Source of the DNA: Janibacter alkaliphilus
GTDB taxonomy: Bacteria > Actinomycetota > Actinomycetes > Actinomycetales > Dermatophilaceae
Assembly: GCF_013408565.1 (NCBI RefSeq)
Contig: NZ_JACBZX010000001.1
Location: 2,108,001 to 2,172,000 of the forward strand
DNA length: 64,000 nt
Direction: 5' to 3'
The position numbers and the translations under genes were made by a program. How positions within the stretch are numbered: position 1 is the stretch's first letter; every line of letters begins with the position of its first letter. The notes under the pieces are model-generated. The model was not told the origin of the DNA and made no database searches. It saw only the letters and a list, made by a program, of their open reading frames with translations. Positions 50,968 through 59,171 of the stretch are shown here, one piece after another.

Positions 50968-51518
50968 CGTGGCGGCGTCGCCTGCCAGGCCCGTCCCCGG
51001 TCCCGGACGACGAGCGGCTGACCGGCGACGACCAGCACCACCCGGTCGCTGGCCGCGGCCAGGCGCTGGTTCGTCAGGCCAAGCCGGTCGGCGAAGATCC
51101 GGCCGGAGCGGTGCTCGGGCACGACGCCCCAGCCCACCTCGTTGGTGACGGCCACGCCGTCGCTCGTGCTCCAGGCCGCGACGAGATCCTCGACCCGCCG
51201 GTCGAGCTCGGGCACCCACGCCGTCTCCGGGGCGTCCCAGGCCGCCAGCTCGTCGAGCTGCGCGGTCAGCCAGGTGCCGACGCAGTCCAGCAGCACCGGA
51301 CCCTCGGCGACCCTCAGCGCGTCGGCCGCGTCGCTGGTCTCCACGGTGCGCCACGACCCGGGACGACGCTGCTGGTGGGCCCGCACCCGGGCCGCCCAGT
51401 CGGCGTCGTCGCGCTGCGGCCCGGTCGCCAGGTAGGTGACCTCGCGGTGGCCGGCGAGCAGCTCCTCGGCGTGCGCGGACTTGCCGCAGCGCACGCCCCC
51501 GGTGACGAGGGTCCTCAC
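50964..51518 (-). CDS. cobU: bifunctional adenosylcobinamide kinase/GTP guanylyltransferase
   Basis: A 184-residue P-loop enzyme. TLVTGGVRCGKSAHAE is the Walker A region, VTYLATGPQRDDADWAARVRAHQQRRP and the His-containing stretch is the guanylylation region, and VLLDCVGTWLT plus TNEVGWGVVPEHRSGRIFADRLGLTNQRLAAASDRVVLVVAGQPL complete the family pattern. It phosphorylates and guanylylates adenosylcobinamide. GTG 51518 overlaps the cobS stop (GTGA). Confidence 0.94.
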   Translation of the reverse strand: MRTLVTGGVRCGKSAHAEELLAGHREVTYLATGPQRDDADWAARVRAHQQRRPGSWRTVETSDAADALRVAEGPVLLDCVGTWLTAQLDELAAWDAPETAWVPELDRRVEDLVAAWSTSDGVAVTNEVGWGVVPEHRSGRIFADRLGLTNQRLAAASDRVVLVVAGQPLVVRDRGRAWQATPPR

Positions 51519-52318
51519 GAGGTGCCCACGGTGAGGGTGAGCAGCAGGGTCAGCAGCATGACCTCGATGGTGGCACCGATGACGTCGCCGGTCACCCCGC
51601 CGAAGACCCGCTGGCAGGTGCGCAGCAGCGCAGCGACGGCGACGGCGGCGGCCAGGACGGCGACCGGGCCCTGCCACCAGGCCAGGCCGGCCAGCGCGCC
51701 CGCCCCGGTCAGCAGCGCGGTCCACGCCAGCAGCGCGACGCAGGCGACCGGCACCGGGACCGCCCCGGCGACCAGGCTGCCCATGCCGCTCTGCCGGGCC
51801 GGCGGGACGCCACGCAGGCACGCCAGGGTGCACCCGCCCCGGCTCACCACGACGACGGCGGCGACGAGCAGCGGCGCCCAGGGGAGCGCGACCAGGCTGG
51901 TCAGGGCCGCGACCTGGAGCAGCAGCACGAGCACCAGCGTGGCGGCGCCCATCGGGCCGACGTCGCCGCGGTGCATGACCTCCAGCGCGCGCTCCCGGTC
52001 CCAGCCGGCGCCGATGCCGTCGGCGGTGTCGGCGAGCGCGTCCAGGTGCATCGCCCGGGTGCCCAGCGCCAGCACCGCCGGCACCAGCGCGGCGACGACC
52101 AGCGCAGGCAGGCCCAGCAGGTCGCCCGCGGCGACCACGAGCGCCGCGGCGGCGGCCAGCGGGAGCACCGCCACCGGCGCGAGCAGCATCGCCGCACCGC
52201 CCGTCCGCCGAGCCGCGGCAGGGTCCGTCGCCGGGAGCTCGAGCACGTCGTCGAGCGAGCGCACCGGCACGACGGTCAGCAGCCCGGTGGCCAGGCGCAG
52301 CCCGGCCCCGAGGCTCAT
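51515..52318 (-). CDS. cobS: adenosylcobinamide-GDP ribazoletransferase
   Basis: A 267-residue membrane enzyme that joins adenosylcobinamide-GDP with alpha-ribazole. LDALADTADGIGAG with its aspartates is the catalytic signature, followed by ALEVMHRGDVGPMGAATLVLVLLLQ. Six or so hydrophobic helices are visible. ATG 52318 overlaps the cobA stop by 4 bp. No cobT gene for lower-ligand activation is in the window. Confidence 0.94.
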   Translation of the reverse strand: MSLGAGLRLATGLLTVVPVRSLDDVLELPATDPAAARRTGGAAMLLAPVAVLPLAAAAALVVAAGDLLGLPALVVAALVPAVLALGTRAMHLDALADTADGIGAGWDRERALEVMHRGDVGPMGAATLVLVLLLQVAALTSLVALPWAPLLVAAVVVVSRGGCTLACLRGVPPARQSGMGSLVAGAVPVPVACVALLAWTALLTGAGALAGLAWWQGPVAVLAAAVAVAALLRTCQRVFGGVTGDVIGATIEVMLLTLLLTLTVGTS

Positions 52319-53400
52319 CCGCCGCTCGGCGTCGGGTGACCCGGGGTGGCGACCGCCTCCTCGCGGGCGGTCGCCGAGGACGCGGCCGGCCGATCCTCGG
52401 GCAGCACCGCGGCCACCCGTCCGATGACCGCCACCGCGGGTGCGCCGACCCCTTCGGCCGCGGCGCGGGCAGCGATCTGCGGCAACGGTGCCCGCACGCG
52501 GCGCTGGCTGGGCATCCCGGCGTCGGCGACCACGGCCGCCGGCGTCTCAGGAGGCATCCCGCACGCCAGCAGCCGCTCGGCGATCGCCGGCAGCGTGGCG
52601 ACCCCCATGAGCAGCACGATGGTGAGCCCGGCGTCGGCCAGCGCCTGCCAGTTCACGGCGTTGCGCTCGTCGTCCGGCCCGACGTGGCCGGAGACGACGA
52701 CGAAGCCGGAGGTGACCTCGCGGTGGGTGACCGGCAGCCCGGCCAGGGCCGGCGCGGCGACCGCCGAGGTGACCCCGGGGACCACGCGCACCGGGACGCC
52801 GGCCTCGGTGCAGGCCAGCCACTCCTCGCCGCCGCGCCCGAAGACGAAGCTGTCGCCCCCCTTCAGCCGGACCACCCGCCTGCCCTCGAGGGCGTGGCCG
52901 ACGAGCAGCTCGTTGATCCGCTCCTGCGGGGTGAAGTCGCTGCGCGGGATCTTGCCGACCGGGACGAGCAGGCAGTGCTCCGGGGTCTGGTCGAGCAGCC
53001 CGATCGGGGCCAGCCGGTCGTGCACGACGACGTCGGCCTGCCGCAGCTCCTGCAGCCCGGCGACGGTGATGAGGTCGGCGGCGCCGGGACCACCGCCGAC
53101 GAGCACCACCTCGCCCATGCCCGGCAGCCCGGACGCGGGGCTCGGCGACGAGGCGGCCGTCGGGCGCGGCTCGTGGGTGCGGTCGCGGACCACGAGGTCG
53201 GCACCGGTCTCGGCGTCCGCCGCGACGAGCGCGACCAGGCCGCGGCCGTGCAGGTCGCGCAGCTCGGGGCCGGGGTCGTCGCTGGCCACGCTGACCGTGC
53301 ACCCGGCATCGAGCAGCGCGTGCACCATCTCGCTCACCCTCGGTCCGGGCTCGCGGACCAGCGCGGTGCGCGGCGACCCGGGCAGACGGGGGGTGCTCAT
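52315..53400 (-). CDS. cobA: uroporphyrinogen-III C-methyltransferase with degenerate N-terminal domain
   Basis: A 361-residue protein. Residues 95-335 are the SUMT tetrapyrrole methylase: VVLVGGGPGAADLITVAGLQELRQADVVVHDRL, RVVRLKGGDSFVFGRGGEE, VPGVTSAVAAPALAGLPVTHR. It makes precorrin-2 from uroporphyrinogen III. The first 90 residues are Rossmann-like but lack the GGG dinucleotide loop of CysG/precorrin-2 dehydrogenase, so the oxidase domain looks reduced. ATG 53400 overlaps the next gene by 4 bp. Confidence 0.9.
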   Translation of the reverse strand: MSTPRLPGSPRTALVREPGPRVSEMVHALLDAGCTVSVASDDPGPELRDLHGRGLVALVAADAETGADLVVRDRTHEPRPTAASSPSPASGLPGMGEVVLVGGGPGAADLITVAGLQELRQADVVVHDRLAPIGLLDQTPEHCLLVPVGKIPRSDFTPQERINELLVGHALEGRRVVRLKGGDSFVFGRGGEEWLACTEAGVPVRVVPGVTSAVAAPALAGLPVTHREVTSGFVVVSGHVGPDDERNAVNWQALADAGLTIVLLMGVATLPAIAERLLACGMPPETPAAVVADAGMPSQRRVRAPLPQIAARAAAEGVGAPAVAVIGRVAAVLPEDRPAASSATAREEAVATPGHPTPSGG

Positions 53401-55979
53401 GCGGTGGCCTCCTCGGGCGTGATCTCGGCGACGGCGCGCAGCAGGCCGTCGGTGGTCAGCGGGTCGCGGACAGCGATCCTGCACCATGCCGCGTCCAGCC
53501 CGGGGAAGGTGTCCCCCCGCCGGACGGCGTAGCCGCGCTCGCGCAGCGCCTCCCGGGCGCCGCTGCCCAGCCGGACGAGGACGAAGGGCGCCTCGCCCGC
53601 CACCGGGCGGTGGCCCAGACGCTGCAGCCCGGCGACGAGATGCGCCCGCCAGCTGCGGGCCTGCTCGGCCAGCTGTTCGGCCTCGGCGCGGGCGGCCGGC
53701 GTCGCGGTGGCCTCCATGACGACGGCGGCCGGGGTGGAGACCGACCAATGGGCCTGCTGGGCGCGCAGCCGGGCGATGAGCGCGGGGTCGCCGACGACGT
53801 AACCGGCGCGCAGCCCGGCGACCCCCCACGTCTTGGTGAGGCTGCGCACGACGAGGGTGCCGGCCATCTCGCGGTCGATGAGCGTGGTCGCGGCCTCGCG
53901 CTCCGCGCCGAGCGCGTCGAGGAAGGCCTCGTCGACGAGCAGCGTCGGCCCGTGCAGCGCGGCGACCTGCTCGCGAGGGTGCAGCACCCCGGTCGGGTTG
54001 GTCGGGTTGCCGACGACGACCAGGTCCGGGTCGGCGGCGCGCACCCGCACGACCGCGTCGTCGTCCAGCGCGAAGCCGGTCGCCGCGTCGAGCACGACGT
54101 GCTCGGCCGGGGACCCGGCCCGACGCAGCGCCGCGTCCGGCTCGGTGAACTGCGGGTGCACCACGACCGGTCGCCGCGGCGCCAGCGCCCGGGCGACGAG
54201 GGTGAAGGCCTCGGCCGCGCCGGCGGTCGGCAGCACCATCTCCTCGGGGACCCCGTGCGCCCGGGCGATCGCCGCAGTGGCCCGGCCGGTACTGGGGTAG
54301 GTCGCGAGATCGGCTGTGGCCGAGCGGATCTGGGTGGCCAGCCAGGGCGGGGGAGCGCTCACCCGGACGTTCACCGCGAGGTCCACCAGGCCAGGACCGA
54401 CCTCGGTGTCGCCGTGGTGCAGCAGCGGGTCGGTCAGCTGGGCGTCGGCCGGGCCGGTGCTCATCGGTGGCTGGGCCGAGATGCGCGGTCCGGTCGTGGG
54501 GGCAGCAGCCGCACGCGAGACCGGTGCGGTGTCACCGGTCCGCGAGCGGGCCGCGAAGTCGCTGACCGCCGCAGCGAGGTGCGCCGGCATCGCCGGGGCG
54601 CCGGCCCAGCTGACGTGCAGGTAGGAGGCGTGCACGGTGGCCCGGCCGGTGCCGGCCGGGTCGAGGGCGAAGCCGTGCCCGTCACCGTCGGCGGTCCAGG
54701 CGGGCCGCTCGCCCCGGGCCGGGTCGGTGCGGGTGCGGTGGAACTCGTGCCCCCGGACCGGGCTGCCGGCCGGGCCCAGCACGGAGTCGGTGCCGGTGGT
54801 CGCGTCCAGGTAGCGCAGGGTGAGCCGGGGGTGCATGGCGGCCCGGGCCGGGACCACGCCGGCGAAGGGGTGACCGTCGACCTGCTCGCAGAGGTAGAGC
54901 AGCCCGGCGCACTCGGCGACGGTGGGCATCCCGGCGCGGACCGCGTCGCGGATCTCGTCGCGCAGCGTGGCGTTCGTCGACAGCGCGGCGGCGTGCACCT
55001 CGGGGAAGCCGCCGCCGAGGTAGAGCCCTGCGGTGCCGGCCGGCAGCTCCCGGTCGGTGGCCGGGTCGAGGACGACCGGCTCGCAGCCGGCGGCGCGCAG
55101 CAGCTCCTCGGTCTCGGGGTAGCGGAAGGTGAAGGCCCGACCGCCGGCGACGGCGACCCGCGGGCGACCGCCGAAGCAGTGCACCGGGTCCGGGCCGGCG
55201 CTGTCCCGGATCGCCGCGGCCGGGTCCCAGGGGGCGACATCCAGCGGTGGCGCGCTGCGGGCGAGGTCGAGCAGCAGGTCGAGGTCGACGTGCTCGGCGG
55301 TCTGCTCGGCGAGCCGGTCCAGGGAGGCGGCCGCGTCCGCGCGCTCGGCCACCGGCACCAGCCCGAGGTGGCGCGAGGGCGCGCTGACCCCGGCGTCGCG
55401 CGGCAGCACGCCGAGCACCGGCAGCCCCAGCGAGGCCACCGCGCGGCGGGCCTCGTCGGCGTGCCGCGGCGATCCGGCCTTGTTGAGCACGACCCCGACG
55501 ACCTGGACGTCGCCGCCGTCCACCCCGGGACCGGCGGCCGCGCCCCAGGTCCGCATCCCGTGCACGGTGGCGGCCACGGTCCGGGAGGCGCTGGAGATGT
55601 CGACGACGAGCACCACCGGGGTCGCGGTGAGCGCGGCCACGTGGGCCGTCGAGGCGAAGCCGTCGGTGCCGATTCGTCCGTCGTGCAGGCCCATCACCCC
55701 TTCGACCACGGCCACGTCCGCCGGGGTGGTCGCGGCACAGGCGTGCGCGAGCATCGGGGCGATCGCCTCCGGTCCGCCGAGCAGCCACGGGTCGAGGTTG
55801 CGGCCGGGGCGGCCGGTGGCCAGCGCGTGGTAGCCGGGGTCGATGTAGTCCGGGCCCACCTTGGCCGGGGCCACGACGTGCCCGGCGCGGCTGAGCGCGG
55901 CCATGATCCCGACCGCCACGGTCGTCTTGCCCTGGCCGGAGGCCGGGGCGGCGACGGCGATGCGCGGGGTGCTCACCAC
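53397..55979 (-). CDS. cobB: cobyrinate a,c-diamide synthase fused to a CobC-like aminotransferase
   Basis: An 860-residue fusion. Residues 1-460 are CobB/CbiA: ATP-binding APASGQGKTTVAVGIMAAL, KVGPDYIDPGYH, VEGVMGLHDGR, and the GATase part with LYLGGGFPEVHA, the nucleophile Cys in VAECAGLLYLC and the late His in VHASYLH. It amidates cobyrinate. After a 35-residue Ala/Pro linker, residues 500-860 are a class I/II PLP aminotransferase like CobC/CobD (threonine-phosphate decarboxylase): VVGNPTNPTGVL, LLVDEAFLDALG, and the PLP Lys in RSLTKTWGVAGLRAGY. GGGAGG lies 6 bases before GTG 55979. The fusion couples corrin amidation with aminopropanol phosphate supply. Confidence 0.91.
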   Translation of the reverse strand: MVSTPRIAVAAPASGQGKTTVAVGIMAALSRAGHVVAPAKVGPDYIDPGYHALATGRPGRNLDPWLLGGPEAIAPMLAHACAATTPADVAVVEGVMGLHDGRIGTDGFASTAHVAALTATPVVLVVDISSASRTVAATVHGMRTWGAAAGPGVDGGDVQVVGVVLNKAGSPRHADEARRAVASLGLPVLGVLPRDAGVSAPSRHLGLVPVAERADAAASLDRLAEQTAEHVDLDLLLDLARSAPPLDVAPWDPAAAIRDSAGPDPVHCFGGRPRVAVAGGRAFTFRYPETEELLRAAGCEPVVLDPATDRELPAGTAGLYLGGGFPEVHAAALSTNATLRDEIRDAVRAGMPTVAECAGLLYLCEQVDGHPFAGVVPARAAMHPRLTLRYLDATTGTDSVLGPAGSPVRGHEFHRTRTDPARGERPAWTADGDGHGFALDPAGTGRATVHASYLHVSWAGAPAMPAHLAAAVSDFAARSRTGDTAPVSRAAAAPTTGPRISAQPPMSTGPADAQLTDPLLHHGDTEVGPGLVDLAVNVRVSAPPPWLATQIRSATADLATYPSTGRATAAIARAHGVPEEMVLPTAGAAEAFTLVARALAPRRPVVVHPQFTEPDAALRRAGSPAEHVVLDAATGFALDDDAVVRVRAADPDLVVVGNPTNPTGVLHPREQVAALHGPTLLVDEAFLDALGAEREAATTLIDREMAGTLVVRSLTKTWGVAGLRAGYVVGDPALIARLRAQQAHWSVSTPAAVVMEATATPAARAEAEQLAEQARSWRAHLVAGLQRLGHRPVAGEAPFVLVRLGSGAREALRERGYAVRRGDTFPGLDAAWCRIAVRDPLTTDGLLRAVAEITPEEATA

Positions 55980-56007
55980 CGTGCACCTCCCGTCGTACGG
56001 CGTCCGG

Positions 56008-56622
56008 TCACCACTCGATGCCCTTCTGCCCCTTCTGCCCCTTGTCGAAGGGGTGAGCGACCTTGGTCATCTCGGTGGCCACGTCGGCGATCGCCAGCAG
56101 GTCCGGGTGCGGGTCGCGGCCGGTGATGACGACGTGCTGGTAGCCGGGGCGCTGCTGCAGGGTCTCGACGACCTCGGCCACGTCGACCCAGCCCCACTTC
56201 AGGACATAGCTGAACTCGTCGAGGACGTACATCTGGTGCTGCTCGGCGGCCAGTCGTCGCTGGATCTCGGCCCACCCCTCGCGGGCGTCGCGCGCGTGGT
56301 CCTCCTCGGTGCCGGCCTTGCGCGACCACGACCAGCCGGAGCCCATCTTGTGCCACTCGACCGGGCCCCCTTCGCCGGTCTGCTCGTGCACCCGGCCGAG
56401 GGTGGTCAGCGCCTGCTCCTCGCCGATCCGCCACTTCGCGCTCTTGACGAACTGGAAGACCGCGGTGGACCAGCCCTGGTTCCAGCCGCGCAGCGCCAGG
56501 CCGAAGGCGGCCGTGGACTTGCCCTTGCCGGCGCCGTGGTGGACGACCACCAGCGGGCTGTGCCGCCGCTGGCGGGTGGTGCGGCCGTCGTCGGGGGTGG
56601 TGGGGACCTGTCCCTGGGGCAT
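56008..56622 (-). CDS. cobO: cob(I)yrinic acid a,c-diamide adenosyltransferase
   Basis: A 204-residue P-loop ATP:corrinoid adenosyltransferase of the CobO/BtuR family. The ATP loop is VHHGAGKGKSTAAFGLALRGWNQGW, followed by VFQFVKSAKWRIGEE, YVLDEFSYVLKWGW and VVITGRDPHPDLLAIADVATEM. It adds the 5'-deoxyadenosyl group to cobalt. The start ATG overlaps the cobaltochelatase stop by 1 base (TGATG). The C-terminus has GQKGQKG. Confidence 0.95.
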   Translation of the reverse strand: MPQGQVPTTPDDGRTTRQRRHSPLVVVHHGAGKGKSTAAFGLALRGWNQGWSTAVFQFVKSAKWRIGEEQALTTLGRVHEQTGEGGPVEWHKMGSGWSWSRKAGTEEDHARDAREGWAEIQRRLAAEQHQMYVLDEFSYVLKWGWVDVAEVVETLQQRPGYQHVVITGRDPHPDLLAIADVATEMTKVAHPFDKGQKGQKGIEW

Positions 56623-58826
56623 CAGGCGGCGCTCCTGCGGTCGGTGCGGTGCGGTCCGGCGGTGCCGTCGGGGCGCGCGCGGTGCTCGTCGACGACATCG
56701 ACGATCGCTCCGGCGGCGACCTGCTCCAGCGGCACGTGCTCGGCGCGCATCCGGCGGGCCAGGTCGGCCGCCAGACCCATCCGGAAGCGACCGGTCTCGC
56801 AGTCGATGACGACGACGTCGGTGTCGGCGGCGGCGCTGCGCGACCACGAGTCGGCCACGCGGCGGGACCGCGCCAGGGCGTCCTCGCCGGCGGTGGCCCG
56901 GCCGTCGGTGAGCACGAGCAGCAGGGCGCGCTGGCGGGGGTCGCGGATGCGTTCGCGGGCGATCACCCGGGCTGCCTCGAGCAGGCCCTCGGCGACCGGG
57001 GTGCGGCCGCCGTGCGGCAGGTCCTCCAGCCGCGCGGCCGCGGCGTCCACCGAGGTGGTCGGCGGCAGCGCCAGCTCGGCACCCTCCCCGCGGAAGGTGA
57101 TCAGCCCCACCCGGTCGCGCCGCTGGTAGGCGTCCATGAGCAGCGAGAGCACGGCGGTCTTGACCTCGTCCATCCGCCGGCGGGCGGCCATCGAGCCGGA
57201 GGCGTCGACGGCCAGCAGCACGAGGTTGGACTCGCGGCCGCGGGTCACCGCGTGGCGCAGGTCGCCGGCCTGCAGCCGCAGACCGGCCCCCGATCCTTCG
57301 CTGGACCTTGACGCGGCGCCCACGTCCGTCCCGGTGGTGGCCCGGCGGGCGGCGCCCGCGGTGAGCGTGGCCAGCAGGTGCACCTTGGCGCCGGCCGGCT
57401 CGTGGCCGGGGGCGTGCACGCCGACGGTGCGGCCGGACTCGGTGTAGGCCGCGCTGCGGCGCCCGCTGCGTCCGCTGCCGGTGCCCCGGACGGCGAACCG
57501 GCGGGCCCGGTAGGGGGTGCCCGCGGCGGCGACCCCGATCGTGGGTGCCGCGGCCGGGGGAGCCTCGGGGCTGTCCGGCGCGTCGGCGGGCTGGTCCGCC
57601 TGGTCGGGTGCGCTCTGGTCGGTCGAGGGGTGCTCGGCCCGGCTGGGATCGGGCTGGTGGGAGGGCTCCGGGTGGCCCTGCGGGTCCTGCGGGCCGGGCT
57701 CCGGGGAGCCGACGTCGCCGTCCCCGTCGGGGGTGTCGTCCTGGTCCTCCGGACCGTCTCCGCTGTCGTCCGTGGGGTCCTCGCCGCCGCCGTCCGGGGG
57801 CTCCGGCGGCTCCTCGTCGAGCAGCTGGTCGAGCAGCTCCTCGTCCAGGCCCGGGGCGTCGAAGGGGTTGCGGCGTCGGCGGTGCGGCAGCGCCAGCAGC
57901 GCGGCGGCGCGGATGTCGGCGCGGGTCACCTCGGTGCGGCCCTGCCACGCCGCGTGCGCGCGAGCGGTCCGTGCGGTGACGATGTCGGCACGCATCCCGT
58001 CGACGTCGAAGCCGGCGCACACCCGGGCGACCGTGGCCAGCGCCCGGTCGTCGAGGGTCACCTCGTCCAGCCGGTCGCGGGTGGCGGCGATCCGCGCGGT
58101 GAGCTCGGCCTGCTGCGCGGCGTAGTCCCGGGCGAAGGCGGCCGGGTCGGCGTCGTAGGCGAGCCGGCGCCGCACCACCTCGGTGCGCTCCCGGGGCTCG
58201 CGGCTGGCGGCGACCTCGACGGTCAGCCCGAAGCGGTCGAGCAGCTGCGGGCGCAGCTCGCCCTCCTCGGGGTTCATCGTGCCGACGAGCACGATCCGCG
58301 CCGGGTGGCTGATCGAGACCCCGTCCCGCTCGACGGTGTTGCGGCCCATCGCCGCGGCGTCGAGGAGCAGGTCGACGAGGTGGTCGTGGAGCAGGTTGAC
58401 CTCGTCGACGTAGAGGATGCCGCGGTGCGCGGTGGCCAGCAGCCCGGGCTCGAAGGCGGCCTCGCCGGCGCCGAGCGCCTTGCGCAGGTCGAGCGAGCCG
58501 ATCACCCGGTCCTCGGTGGCGCCCACGGGCAGCTCGACCAGCCGGGCCGGGCGCTCCTGGGCGGCAGCGCTCTCGCTCTGGTGCGGGCCGTCCGGGCAGT
58601 CCGGCTCCGGGGCCGAGGGGTCGCAGCCGAAGCGGCACCCGGCGATCACCGGCTGGGTGGGGAGCACATCCGCGAGGGCGCGGACCATCGTCGACTTCGC
58701 CGTGCCCTTCTCGCCGCGCACGAGGACGCCACCGACCTCGGGTGCGATCGAGGTGAGGATGAGGGCCAGCGACATGTCGTCGGCACCGACGATCGCCGTG
58801 AAGGGGTACGGGGTCCGCTGCTGCAT
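56622..58826 (-). CDS. cobaltochelatase/magnesium-chelatase-type I-D fusion subunit
   Basis: A 734-residue protein joining a ChlI-like AAA+ domain and a ChlD-like VWA domain. Walker A is RGEKGTAKSTMVRAL, Walker B GILYVDEVNLL, and an arginine finger region is LRPQLLDRFGLTVEV. A long acidic linker (about 330-420, rich in Asp, Glu, Pro, Gly) leads to the VWA domain with the MIDAS DASGSMAARRRM. It powers cobalt insertion into hydrogenobyrinate diamide with CobN, which is not in the window. The insert CRFGCDPSAPEPDC in the AAA part may bind a cluster or metal. It is the first gene behind the B12 riboswitch. Confidence 0.88.
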   Translation of the reverse strand: MQQRTPYPFTAIVGADDMSLALILTSIAPEVGGVLVRGEKGTAKSTMVRALADVLPTQPVIAGCRFGCDPSAPEPDCPDGPHQSESAAAQERPARLVELPVGATEDRVIGSLDLRKALGAGEAAFEPGLLATAHRGILYVDEVNLLHDHLVDLLLDAAAMGRNTVERDGVSISHPARIVLVGTMNPEEGELRPQLLDRFGLTVEVAASREPRERTEVVRRRLAYDADPAAFARDYAAQQAELTARIAATRDRLDEVTLDDRALATVARVCAGFDVDGMRADIVTARTARAHAAWQGRTEVTRADIRAAALLALPHRRRRNPFDAPGLDEELLDQLLDEEPPEPPDGGGEDPTDDSGDGPEDQDDTPDGDGDVGSPEPGPQDPQGHPEPSHQPDPSRAEHPSTDQSAPDQADQPADAPDSPEAPPAAAPTIGVAAAGTPYRARRFAVRGTGSGRSGRRSAAYTESGRTVGVHAPGHEPAGAKVHLLATLTAGAARRATTGTDVGAASRSSEGSGAGLRLQAGDLRHAVTRGRESNLVLLAVDASGSMAARRRMDEVKTAVLSLLMDAYQRRDRVGLITFRGEGAELALPPTTSVDAAAARLEDLPHGGRTPVAEGLLEAARVIARERIRDPRQRALLLVLTDGRATAGEDALARSRRVADSWSRSAAADTDVVVIDCETGRFRMGLAADLARRMRAEHVPLEQVAAGAIVDVVDEHRARPDGTAGPHRTDRRSAA

Positions 58827-58868
58827 CGTGCTCCTGAAGCGAGTGTCCGCGCTCGCCGCGTGGTCGGG

Positions 58869-58894
58869 ACCCGGGCACGGGCGCGTGCGCGGGT
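58869..58894 (-). promoter_or_regulatory. GC hairpin downstream of the B12 riboswitch
   Basis: On the minus strand CCCG-C-GCACG pairs with CGTGC-C-CGGG around CGCC, just after the aptamer and about 45 bases before the ATG at 58826. It is a candidate expression platform. No U tract follows, so a Rho-independent terminator is not obvious. Confidence 0.45.
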
Positions 58895-58901
58895 GACCCC
58901 G

Positions 58902-58989
58902 GGCGACGTCCTGGCTCTCCCCGACGGTGGGGTCTCACAGTGGCGGGACCGCTCCGGAGTCGCACCGGATTCCTCGCCCTGGGGTCGCC
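58902..58989 (-). ncRNA. cobalamin riboswitch, leftward cob operon
   Basis: On the minus strand the aptamer shows GAGGAATCCGGTGCGACTCC, then GGTCCCGCCACTGTGA, and the B12 box in GAGCCAGGACGTCG. The closing stem P1 is GGCGAC (58984-58989) with GTCGCC (58902-58907). It lies 76 bases before the cobaltochelatase ATG. It should shut off the operon when adenosylcobalamin is plentiful. The 345-base spacer between this operon and cobL contains no gene. Confidence 0.88.
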
Positions 58990-59159
58990 GCTCATGGTCT
59001 CACACGCCGTCGGTCGGGCTCGTGCAGCGTGAGCGGAGGCGACCGGGGGTGGCCGCGCAGCGAGTGACGCGTGGGGTCGAGGTGATCCACGCCCGCCAGA
59101 GCGGCGCGGAACACCTCGACCGACGGTCGTCCTCGGGCGGCGCGGTCTCGTCGGCGGCC

Positions 59160-59165
59160 TACAGT
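59160..59165 (+). promoter_or_regulatory. -10 box of a leaderless cobL transcript
   Basis: TACAGT is followed by six bases and GTG 59172. A leaderless start would place cobL-cobM outside control by the riboswitch, which is on the other strand. Confidence 0.45.
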
Positions 59166-59171
59166 GGCGCC

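Noticed and set aside
57595-57850. Acidic Pro/Gly-rich stretch in the cobaltochelatase as a possible frameshift or low-quality region
   Set aside because: ChlD-type subunits normally have such a linker between the AAA and VWA domains, and the frame stays open on both sides.
57378-59171. Long open frame reading into cobL from far upstream
   Set aside because: It runs antisense through the cobaltochelatase gene and riboswitch; homology to CobL begins only at 59172.
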